Part shown: positions 46,701 to 59,700 of the stretch, piece by piece | How the letters are laid out: each line of letters opens with the position of its first letter | Numbering within the stretch: the stretch's first letter is position 1 | From: Lucifuga dentata | Lineage: Eukaryota; Chordata; Actinopteri; Ophidiiformes; Bythitidae | Length of the DNA: 64,000 nucleotides | Assembly (NCBI GenBank): GCA_014773175.1 | Contig: VXCM01001554.1 | Location: 1 to 64,000 of the forward strand | Reading direction: 5' to 3' | Program-made: the position numbers and the translations under genes | The notes under the pieces: model-generated | Seen by the model: the letters and a program-made list of their open reading frames with translations, nothing else | What the model was told of the DNA's origin: nothing | Databases searched by the model: none

Positions 46701-49700
46701 CTGAGGGCACTATTCTAATTTTAATATTTCTTGTATTATGTTCTGGACCAGCTCTCTATATTGGACCTGGCTGGTGTGTCAAGATAATTATTGATTTTTT
46801 TTCATAACTTAATTGATTGTTCTGTTTTGCTCTCTTTTATTCAGTGCTGTACAATTCTAAAATAGTTTGTGATTTTTCTCTAGCCTTCTCTATTCTCTTC
46901 TGTGCTGTTTTTCTTCATCATCATCATCCTTTTCTATCCAGGTCAGCCGTATCCTGTACAGTTTCTCCACAGCCTTTCGGCGTTCATCACGGCCGGCAGA
47001 TGTCAGGGACACGGCGCTGACCAGCCCGCCTGACAGCGACCTCTACACCTTCACCGTCACACTGGAGGTCAAAGAGGACGATGGCAAAGGCAGCTACAAG
47101 TACTTGAGCCACACATGCACATGCACACAGACCATGTTATTTACACACAGTTCTCACTGGGCCATTTTTGTGTTGAATAGTGTATTTAAATCTAACAAGT
47201 CATAGCAGAGGAAAAAGCAGAGCACTAATTTGAGAACTGGCATCTGGATTTTTGTTTGTCATGTTTTCTATACTATTGTCAGCATGGATAAATTGACATT
47301 GTTAAGAGTAAAGCCTTATAAAAACTTTGTGCACATATTAATTTGGCCTCATTTTACTAACAAATAATGCTTAGTAGATTTTAATTTTATGTTGTCTTCC
47401 TGTATGCTCTGTGTAAATTGTTTGTTTGCCTGCTGGTATATAAAAAGCATTTGAAGCAGCCAAAAGTCTTGCATAGAACACATTTTTCCTAGTTTCTTGC
47501 TTCTTCAATTAAAAAAAAAACACAGTGACCGTTGAAAGTTGAAAATATTCCACAACCAAATTTATTTGCATATTTATTAATTTCTACAGTTATGTAGGGT
47601 ATTTTCCTTCTATGGACCCAGTATTGTATTTGGTGTTTTTCCAGTGTTTATCTCTTATGAATCGATTTACGTAAAACAGTGTAGATCCTATTTGATGAAA
47701 ACATAGCCATTCATCAGGATTATATATTTTTTTGTTGTTGATTAACCCATCTATTATTTCTCATGACTTAACGCCAACCCCTTGTTTTCCTACCTACAGT
47801 CCAGTTCCTAAGGACAGAGATAAGTTCTACTTCAAGTTGCGGCAGAACGTCGAGAAGAAGGTTGTGGTTTCAGTCCAGCAGCTGTGCAACAAGGAGCTTG
47901 GCATCGAGAGGTGAGAAGGTGCCTCAGTCCCTTATGTATGTTGACAATTTACCTGGCATGTATTCGGGAGGGAATTTTCCTCCTCTCATCCTCAGTCCAT
48001 GTTTGCTCCAGCCATGAGCTCAGGTTTTCAGTCATGAGAAACTGCTGGTCATCAAATTTCAGTATCAGTCTCCTTCTATTCTTTAAATTTTCCCATTATT
48101 GTTTTCTACTGTTTGGTGCCACTAGAGTTTGAATTGCATCTGTTTCACCAGAACAGTTAACCTGAAGTCAAAATGGTAGTGATGTGGAGCTTTAATAAAC
48201 TGTTCCAGAAAGTGCCAGACTTGTTGAAAGGTTCAAGACAAACATACTCAGTCAATGGTCAGAACCCTGCAGATGGAAAACCTAGAGAACAACAAAGATA
48301 CATAAAATGAACCAAACTATCCAAACAGAGCACAATAAAAACAAACACCCTGCAGAGAAATACCTGTCCTAAAAATACTTTCAACTTCCCGTTATTTCTT
48401 ATGTTTTTGTTCACAGCATGGCAGCACAGAAGAAATAGGTCAACTTCACCTTCCTTTTCCTCCTTAAAAGTTCTCCTCCTTTTGTCTGAGATAGACACAT
48501 GCCCGCCCTGTTGCTTATTTTTAGTGTCAGCAGAAACTCCATTGTGTTCTTAACTGCTCATTTCTAACCATGTTTAGCTCTTGTTTAAGAAAGTGTCCCT
48601 GACAGTCCTTCTATCCTGGTTGCCAATGGGTCTCACATGCTTTTGCCCTGTGTAGTGCTTGAGTGTTCTGTGAAGCTGCAGTAGATTATGTAGTTCTGAA
48701 CAAGCAGAATGGCTAAGTGGTTACTGAGAATGTTCTGAAGTGTTTCCATCATCACTTAGAAACCATTGTTGAAATATCACTCAGGAAGACACTTGACCCA
48801 TACTTTGCTTGAATGCATTTATGAAATGGTAGAGATTCCCATACTGACCACTTGATGGCACCTCCAGCAAAACGTTGAAGCTAACTGTACCAAGTAATGA
48901 TGCTGGATCTTAATGATGAAATGGAAACAACATAAACCATGCTGCCTCAGTATAGATAATTGGATTTCACAGTTAGAAAGCCCTCCAAGAATGTTATAAT
49001 GACAATATTAGATATTTGTAATGCTTCACAAATTTTAAATCACATTTTAATAATGACAAATGCCTAACTTTTATTGTTATCCTTTCGGTTGTCATCAATA
49101 GCATTCACTGAGATACATGGGAGGAGAGTACCTGCTTAATGCCTGAAATACACCTGTAAAAACCTGAAAAATGTAACATCACAATATTGTTTTTATTATT
49201 GTTGTTTAGTTACTTTGTCTTCACATTATAGTTTCTTTTCCCTCTCCACCTAACATTGATGGAAATGTAAAGCTGTGATTGTAAATGCTGTGTCCTTGTC
49301 CTTCCAGGTGTTTTGGGATGCTGCTGAGTCCAGGACAGAAAGTCTCCAACAGTGACATGCATCTACTAGACATGGTGAGCAGACCACACTGTAACCCATT
49401 GTATTGGTGGAATACAATAAAGAATACACCCCAATCCTACTGTATATCTGTAATACTTCAACTCTAAACTACAAAGGAATAGAATATCTAACCTTTATTT
49501 GTGGAACTCTATAGAATTCTATGAATATAAGCCATGAATTATCACGTAGGAGTCAATGGGGAAGAGCTCTGATGGGAAGACCTACATGATCACAGGAATG
49601 TGGAACCCCAACATGGCAGCCTTCCAACTACTGAATGAAGACACACCCAAAGGTGAGGCTCCATTACGCTGACTGACCTGTAATGTCAATCAGTCAATCA

Positions 49701-52700
49701 GTCAAACTTTATATGTAGCACCTTTCACACAGGTTAATGCAGTTCAAAGTGCGTTAGTAGCATTGACAAACTAATAAGACTGTAGACACATACAGAAACA
49801 AAGATGGAAACTGCACACAAAGACTGAGCTAAAAATTACTTAAATATAATAAATATAAGAATGTATAGGTTGGGATTTACCGCTTCTTGCTTCAGTCACA
49901 CAGTAAACAGCTGCGATTTGTTGGCTGTCAGTAAAAACAATTTTAACTATACTGTTACACAACATGTAATCTCTGTCAAGTTGAACCCACACAAACTGAG
50001 TTATTGTTTGTCCCAAAACATGTGAAATAGGAAACAACTCATTATTGTCACAAATGTGATAGGGGACTGCACAAGGCTCAAGCTGACATCTTAACATTAT
50101 GCAGTGCTTGCACTCAAGCTTGGATATAATAATTGCCTTCATCCTCTCAAAAATATAATTTAGCCCCACACCTGGCCTTGTGAACTACAGCTTGTCAAAG
50201 CTTGGCATGTTTTTAACTGCTGAAGATTGAACACACCAAACCAGGCAGCAGAGCTGCAGAGACACAGAGTGGTGAGAAGTAGAATTACAAGCAGCATTTT
50301 GAGAGATTAATGTTATGCATTTTATGTAGTCTTTTACTTAAACTATTAACTTAGAAAGAGTCCTGTTTGGCATTTGTTAGGACTTTGTAGCACAGGGCTT
50401 TATCACACTAACCTTGAGTTATTTATTGTGACAGACTTACATACTGTATGTAGTGTTGCTCCAAAAAACTTTGAGGACATTAAATACTGTAAATTCCAGG
50501 AGGGGGAGACTTGATCGTCTTGATGAACCATTTATTAATAAACATTACGACTAAAACCTCAGTCTCAATGTGGCAAGGCAGTGCAGTGCCTTACCCAATC
50601 ATTTACAGCTAACAAATTAGACAACTTGGTAACTTGCTGACTTGAAAGCTGGACTAGTTTGACTTGAAGGTGGATGGCAGGTTTGTCAAAGCAGTCTAGC
50701 TCAGGGAAATCAGTGTAAAGCCTGGCTGAATTCAAAACGCACACACGCTCGCACACACACACACACACTTGCCTTCATGATGACCTTTCTGTTTCTCCCT
50801 GCTTTGGTTCAGATAAGCAGGTTTATATGACAGTGGCTGTGGACCTGGTAGTGACGGAGGTGGTGGAACCGGTTCGCTTCCTGCTGGAAACTCTGGTCAG
50901 AGTTTATCCGTCAAATGAACGCTTCTGGTACTTCAGTCGCAAGACATTCAGCGAGACATTCTATCTCAGACTCAGACAGGTACATGGACTGCACCTGTTG
51001 CTACATCTGCACACATTGTCAATTGTTGTTTGTATATTTTCAGGTCATCCATTTTTTTAAAAGCTCAGTGTCGTAATTTATCAGTTCCTAATATGTACCT
51101 AGTTGAACAGAAGCTGGATGGATGGAGGGTGGGGATTGCTGGGGCAAGAATCAGTGGACAGAGTAGTTTGAAGGATGTGTAAGGCGGAGGAGGAAATCAG
51201 AAAGGAGAGTTTGAAGGAACAGGTGTTAGTGTACAGTCAAATCCTGTCAATTCCTGTATTTAAGAGAACAGTTTTGATGAGTGTGCAGTATCAAATAACC
51301 CTCCTGAAATTGCCTCCTGAGTTCCTTTGCAACTTGTCTGATTTAAAATATTCTGCAAGAGAGCACAGGAAGAACATTCACTTACCTCCCACCAACACAA
51401 ATCTGAGCAATTGTGGTAGGTGCTTAAAAAAAGTCATAAGTGTGTTCCCCTCTGGTAAAAAGCAGATCTCCTTTAGCAGGCCGTAGGGAGCTGGCAGAGC
51501 AGTGGAGTGTGAGGAGGCTTTGGATTGTAGGGAGCTAATAAGAGGCTCTGTCTCATTATTGGCATGTGGGTAATTAACGGTGGTCCGACTCGCCTGCCTG
51601 ATTGCCTCTGTAGTTATCTCCTCAGCAAATGAAAGAATGTGGAAGAATGTTGGAGCAGTGCTGTGGTTAAGAGCTAATTAAAAGATAATATTGTGCGGCG
51701 GTTTTTGTGGAAGATGGCAAAAAAATCCACGGTATGAATATATACACACACATTCTTTGTCTGCTTCTCTGGGAAATGAACCTGCCACTGTATGACTTTT
51801 TGATCAGCTGAGTCGTTTCTGGATGTGTTTTAAAGTTGGGACCTGTCAAATGCAAACTAGATTAACAGACGGTTAAGAAGTCAAAATTGAGTCCTGTTAA
51901 AGACTAAAATATACAATAAACAGTATACACATCTTTCGAACTGATTAAGGGGTTTCAGAAAGACCAACAGGGTCAATCCCTTCAGTATTTCACTCCTCAG
52001 TGCAAAATTTAGTCATTGCTTTCATGTTTCTACAGATAAAATACATTTTTCCTGATATTGCTGGTAAAAAAAAAAAATCAACAAAATACCACTTACTAAT
52101 TTTTATGCTTACAGATTGCCAGAAAAGACTCAAGCCAATATCCAGAAATGAAAAAAGCCACAACATTTGAAAAACTTAAGCAACTCATATGTTAATATTG
52201 TTTATGAATGAGATGCTGCCATTGTGAGGAAGGACAGCAAAATGTGTACAGTGTATGTCTGGTTATAACTTAACAGTAGCTGTTGATCTTGTCTTAGTAC
52301 AATACACTTTTCTTTGCCCCAGACATCTTGAGTCTGATGACGCCCCTCATATTAACTCTTGTGTAAGGTCGTAGGAAAGCGTTACCTAACCCTCTGATTT
52401 TCACTAAAAATAGCACCAGCTTGATATTCTCTCCCAATTTGTGCTCTCATCACTGACTTGACTCAGTCATTAGACGCCATGCGAGTGGGCAGATCAATGC
52501 AGCTTATTGATCCATTCTACCAGGTGGAGGAGAGAGGCAACGGCACTTCAGTAATAGAATAGACCAGAAATAAACATCAATGGCTTATGACACCCAAGGT
52601 CACGTCAGCTGTTGTATTTGTTCTCTGGTGCATTTCTTCAGCCTAGCATCTTGACTTTTGTCCTTAATTCAATAATATGATCGTTTTAGGGAATATGATT

Positions 52701-53665
52701 GAAACAAATTCAAAAAACATTAATTTCTAAAATAATATTCAATAATGACAGCCAACTAAAAGTTAATTCGTAAATCAAAGTGCTCTTCAAGACTGCAAGA
52801 AATCAAGGAATATTCAGTATTTTAAAGCTGTATTAAGTAAATTTTGACCACTAGAGAACAGAAAGTAGACTCCAAAACAAAGTTGCAGTAAGAAGCCTTT
52901 AAGTAATTTATCAATTTACTTCTAATGGCTGACATGTTGCCTATTGGCGCTCACCCCACACAAACAGAGCAACATGATCATCCAGTTTATACCCAGTAAA
53001 TTTATAATGGCATCATTAAAGGACCAAACTTGTGTTTTGCATGTTTATGCTCAATAAATACTACCCACATACACGTTACTTTACTGACAACCATTTTCCA
53101 AAATATAAAACCGTATTTTAAGTTTCCTGTTATTTTGCCAAATACCCTAATCTTTCAAAACCAAAATCAGGTGATACACCCACCTTAAAATTAAAATTAA
53201 TTGCCTTCTAGCATGTATGAATGTAGAAAGTGCAGTTGTTTTTAATTTCTCAGTAAAAGCAGCCTTGTCCTGTAACTTTATTCCCCAGTCGAGACATACG
53301 TTTTCATCCGTGCAGCTCCATGTTGGCCCAGTTAAATTAAGTATCTTCGATAAAAAAATAAGAACGATGTTTGGTTCACTTTGATGGATTACTTATCTCA
53401 AGCACGTTTCAAGTCTCTACAAGTTGATTTTAATAGCATACTGGAATGAACTGAACCCAATGGCAGTCTGGAAGGTAGGAACTGCTCCAGTAGTATGTTT
53501 TTGAAAATGGTTGGCAGTAATGTAACGTGTATACAGGTTGTATTTATTGGGCTCAAACATGCAAAATCACCTGTATGCTCCTTTAAGGTGCTCTGACAGT
53601 TTCTTAATCTGTGTATATCCAACATAATCATTACAGTTAATCCGACTTTACTTTGTGCGTGTGTG

Positions 53666-53700
<35 letters not shown>

Positions 53701-56700
53701 AGCAGGGACCAGACAGGGTAGGTCAGAGTGATGCTATATATGAGGTGGTGAGTCTGCAGAGGGAAGCAGAGTGGAGCAATGGAGGAAGAGGACAACTGGC
53801 CTCGCCCACTGAAGAAGAGGAAGCTGATGAAGGTATGAACAGTTGTGCGCCCCCTCCCCCAATGTAGTGTTTACATGGTTTCCATCCCCCTTGTTCACAT
53901 AAGCCTATTTTGTAAAACATGTACTACATGATGGTACACAACCACCAATATCTAAAAATGCAAAAATTGTGTGAATCACTCAAGGTCATTTTGGATTTTT
54001 GTGTGTATTTACAGCTTACACCAAGATGCTGGCATTGTTTGTCAGAAACACGCGCACACCTCCCACCCATGCCACAAATAAGCATGATTTATCTTTCAAA
54101 TCTTACTTGATTGAAAAATGTGACCTCACATTATGTAGCACTGTACAAATCCTTCGCTGCCTTCAATTTCAGAGAAAAATTAGAAACTTTTTGAACCTTC
54201 TGAGGCACAAAGAGAAAAGATGGTTTTTCCACAAATAGTAGTGTTTTTGGGTTGTTTTTTTTCTGGGAGGAGAGGATGCCTCATCCAAATGAGATCATAT
54301 GTTCAGATATTCAGTCTAAAATTGAGGGTCTGAAACACACATCAGTGTGTTTCTTGTTTCAAGGCCTTTTCGCAAACACACACACATTCTTCCTTGGCTG
54401 GTATGAATCAACAATGAAGTTTAATTTAGTTGAGGCACATAAACATTGGCAGACATGTATTAGGTGTGTTTGAAGATATGTATTTCAGAGGCATGTGTAA
54501 GTGAGTGTGGCAAGGAGTGTGATAACTTGAATGTAAGTAAGTGTCTGGGGAGGTTGGTGATAAATTGGATTGACTGAGTTTGAGTGTGTGTGTATGTTTG
54601 TGTGTCTGGTGTTTTCCTATGTGTGGGAGAGAGGTCCTGTATTACATGGGATCGTGTGTGTTTATGTTTCATTGTGGACAGTGATCCCATGTTAGTTGTG
54701 TGATAATACTTGCTTCTGTGTCAAGGGGGTGTTGTTTTCATGCGGACCCTGGTTGATGGTTTGAATCCCAGGTTTGATAAACAGTTGGTAAGAGTTTAAG
54801 AATTTAATTGATCCTTCCCCCTTATCCCTCCTTCTCTATACCTGGATGAAAGTTGTCCATTGTCCTTGGCTACAATCACACACCATTTTAGCTTTAGCAT
54901 ATTGTAAATTAGTCATGACTGCTGCAAAACTTTAGCTTTGAATTCAGGTAGAACATGAATATATTCAGCTCTCTTTCTGTATTATGACTTCATATGTATT
55001 TCAATTTGTAACGCAATCTCTGATCACCAAGAGGTTTTAATGATTAATCAATTATTGATTAATTATTGATTGAATTATTATGGTGGTCCACTGATCCATT
55101 AGGGAAATTGCTTAAAGTTTAAATGCTAGTAAAATTGTTTTGTCATTATGTTTTTCATTTTTAGTTTCAATTTACATCCTTTATAATTAGTTAAATTAAT
55201 AACTAGCTGTTTAAATGGGTTAATGGCAGTGCTAAAATGCAGCAGATTGTGATTTGGCTGTAACAGACTTTGTGGACTGTTAGATAAGCGCCCATCAGAC
55301 CGATACCACAGTCAGTCAGAATAAAGCGACATATCAACTCCTTTGCTGTTGTCAGTGTCAGTGCTCTTAAGTGTCTTTGAGCAAGACACTGAACTTGTTA
55401 GATTTAAACGTGACCAATTTAGGCAACAAGCAGAGTGGTTTTACTCAGTCAGTAATTGCTGCTTTGGCACAGGGATAGAAGCAAAACAGCAGTAACTAGC
55501 TGTTAGACTGCAGCAGTTCCCAAACATGACCCAGTTTCAGCCAAGTAATATAAACAGGACTGGTACTTTCACCAGACCAGCAGCTTGTTAGTAATTGGTA
55601 AAAATTATGTGAGGTGAGATCAGCTAACTACGTCTTCTGCGTAGTCGGTGGAGGCCAATCCAGCTTTCTTTGGACAAGGCAATCACTCTCTGCTGTTCAG
55701 GAGATACTTTTTGGATTTCTCTGTTTAGCTTTGATTTGGCTTTTCTGTACGGAGAAGATGTCCTGGCAGTTATCATACTGACACCAAAATTTAACTTAGA
55801 CAAACAGGACAAGGTAGAGTATCTGATTGATTGACTCTTCTTTGTTACAGTCACACCTTTTGATGTAGACTGAACTGGAACTGGACTTTTGCATAAATCT
55901 GTTGCATAATGTAGCTTAAGTTAGCACTTGTGAGAAAAATTAACAGGAATATCAGATCATTTTTTGTTAGGTGCTTATTGAATGCACCACAATCATCCAC
56001 ATCTTTTTCTTTTGCGTCTCACTTCATTCCCACTTTTTCACCTTGATGCAATAAAGGTAGGAGGCAGAAAGCATTTCTCCTACGCTTAGCTGCCACCTCT
56101 CCCAAAGACATGAGTCAGCCACCAAGGCCAGAGCCGAGAGCTTTCAACTTGCACTGTGGCAGCCATTCAGAGGCCTTGTACAGTGACACTCCCCCCCCCC
56201 CCCNNNNNNNNNNNNNNNNNNNNNNNNNNNNNNNNNNNNNNNNNNNNNNNNNNNNNNNNNNNNNNNNNNNNNNNNNNNNNNNNNNCACCCCCCTACCCCG
56301 AGGCACTCTGGAGGTCAGTTTCATTGTGAACAGAAATGAATATACTCCCACAGCTGTGAGCACACACTTTAAATTTGTGTGTTTTTCCCCTAGCAGAGCC
56401 TGAAGCTGCCTTAGTCTTTACTTTTCATAATCATGCTTTGTGATTGCAACATAGTGTGATCCTTGCTGTCCTTTGTGATAAAAACACACACGTCAATACA
56501 CTAATCATGTCCACATATTCATGCAGAATGTGGACATACACGTACACACACACACACACACACACACATATAGCATATATATATATATATATCCCCACGA
56601 ACACTCTGCTTTGTCGTTCACAGTTGTATATACTGTATATCTACATAATAGACAAACAGTGCTGCATAATGACATTTATTAATTCAAGACAGTACACTAA

Positions 56701-59700
56701 ATCATTGTCATACAAAAGTGCAAAACATACTGAAGAATATTAAAAACATAAAGGATATAAATAAAAATATTTTAAATTGTAATCAAATATTAAAGGTAGA
56801 GCTTCTTTTGGTGCTTTTTCCTGCTCCCTATAATGGGCACAAAACCAATCCAGTAATAAATGCTCAGCTTCACTCCAGATTAAAAGGTAACAGGAATAAT
56901 CTTCGTCTTTACAATTTCTTTCATCGCCTGACACACTAGCAGCAGAGTCACGTTTTTTTTCCACGTGGCCTTAGCCAATCCATGTACAGAGACAGCAGCT
57001 TTGTTCTGGGTCTGAATCCTTTGAAAGGGCTCATCAAGCATTTATAAAGACCTGAAAAGCTCCTGCTGAGGACATAAGGACAGGAGCATATAGGAGCAGC
57101 AGTGCAAAGAGCATGTAGCTGCATGCACCAACAAAATGCCCATATTATCTAAAATCGGGGTATAATAATTGTATGAGTAAATGATGCAATTCAGCTATTA
57201 ATTAAGACTTTGAGGGCTTAAAAGATTTTGTGATTCTTTGGATTTTTTTTTGACATATCAGTTAAATCTGTCATATTCTGATGGCACTTGTTTTTGTCAG
57301 ATATTTATGTGAAATATGTCATACAGCTTGCAGAAGCAAAATCTCTGCATTACACAGGCGATTTGGTTGAAAAACCTGCTGTTCTCCATAAACCTGGACA
57401 ATCAGGCTGTCACGATCTAATTTACTCAAGCAAATTTCTAATTTTAGTGAGGCCAATGGCACACATTTTTAACATTTTGCTTTTTCTAGTGGGGGCAACT
57501 ATTCATTACAAATGGAATTCTCCACAGTGAGGTCTGTGGTTATCAGAAACTAAAGAACAAGGTGTTGTCTTTGTGAACCTCAGAATAATCATTACAAATT
57601 TGACAGTACAGGTGGTGCTTTCTGCACAACTGCTGTGAGTTGATGCTATAAGTAAGGTTCAGTGCTGGAGCTATGTCTGTGATGACGATAAAATCTGAAT
57701 TGGGTCCTTAATAAACCTACTTTTTAACTACTTTGTATTTCTAAAATTTGTACATCATTCTTAATTCAAAAGTTAAGGGAAATTGATTGTTTAGCAAATC
57801 CTGGACTGGTTATTGCTAATAATATTAGCCAGGCAGAATAATTCAGTTTTAGTCTGCCACACCTAAAGAATAAAGAGGCAGAGAGTCTCTATCAAGTGTG
57901 TAAGATTCACTATACGACCCAGAATGAGAGGACGTGTTTATGCATGCTCAAGCATTTAAGTGTGTGTGTGCATCTTTTTCTTTTTCTTTGTGTCTGTCTG
58001 GTTTTATCTGTATGTCTCTCTTTTTCAGTTTGTATGCATTTGTAGGTAGACAGCATGTGTGCCTTTGTTTCTGTGTATGTGTATGTAGCTATATGTTCAT
58101 GGCATGTGTTTGTAATATACACTGTACATGTTTTAATCCATATGTGGAATGTATGTGTTTATCTTCCATTTGGTGGTCCTGTGTAAGGATCGGTTAATCT
58201 CTGCAGCAGCTGAACAGCTCAGACAGTCAATTAGTGCCTCTGCAGCTGAACACAAGTGGTTTCTGTGCTGATTGCCTCTTGTCTGCCTGGTGAACTGCCA
58301 CACAGAAAAACAGCAATAATGGAAGGTGTAGGCACTGGTCTTGCATTCCTTCATCCATTTGACTTGGTGCCATTTATAATAGCAGGTTTTTAATAAATAT
58401 GCAGAGCTGCTCAGATTTCTGACATGATTTTTTTATGTTGCACTCAGCTGCTGTGTGATAATGTGATATTGCTTTGTTGTCAATAAACATTCTCAGTCAC
58501 CAGATCATAGTGTATCTAGAAGTAGCCTACTGAGTCAAAACCTAAGATAAAGGTGCAAGGATGACACTGTGGAAATGCAGTACATCAGGTACATGAATCT
58601 GTCATACAGGGAATTTACCAGCCAGAGAAGGAAGTCCTATCTGATTGGTGCACATAGGGATACCGCTGTGATGTTTAGCCAGAGTTGGATCTTATTACAG
58701 CTACAGAATCAGGTATCCATAACAACAACAAACCAGAGGCTGAAGCAGAACAAATCAGCATGAAAATCTGAGCTGTCCTTTACAGAGAAATAGCACCTCT
58801 TCCAAAGTACTCAGCAGAAACTCCCATCCCAAATGGTTTCACGATAATTCACACCTAAATTAACGAGAGTGGTGGCTGCAGCACGCTGTGAATCAGTTCT
58901 CATATAGCATCACAGTGTGAACCCACAGAGTTTAAAAATGCCTGGAACTCCCAGTCAGAAAGGAGAAGAGTGACAAAATGTCTTCAAGATTAAACAGATA
59001 GTTTCATTATCTTTGACTTGATATGCCATGTGTAACACTGAAATATGAACAAAACATTAACTTTTACACAATCATTTTAAAGTCCTGTAAGTATGGTCTG
59101 AATACTATGTTTACAAAGCATTCAGACTATCATAAGGATTAAACAATTTTCATACCAAATTACTGGTAGTAACTGGTTGTGTTTGTGTTTCCCACAGATA
59201 GCGACAGTGAAATTTCCAGTGGGACAGGAGACGTTTCAAAAGACTGTCCTGAAAAAATCCTGGAGTCCTGGGGAGGAATCCTCAACAGATGGTAAGATGG
59301 GAATAGAAAAATAAAGACTAAGAAATGTGTAGACCAAAATGAGGATGACGACAGTTATAAGAAACTTTCTGATAATTATGGTAGTATTTCAGTCTTAGAA
59401 AATACTGCAGTATCCTATAATTATGATTTACAGTCTTATAACCACAACTTTCTAGTTAAAAAAAAATGTAAGTGCATTTTAAATGGCCACATGTATAAAA
59501 CATTACCTCCTTAGCAGAGGTAAAAATGTAGCATGTGAGTCAGACAGGCAAATGAATTAAACATGGTAATTCTAGAATAATTCAGAATCATATTATGAAG
59601 AAAAATATGGAACATACTTAACAAATGAGATAGGATCATAATGTCCATTTTACATTTCCATTAGCTGTGTAGCTGCTCTGTCTTGCTCAAGGCTACTTAG

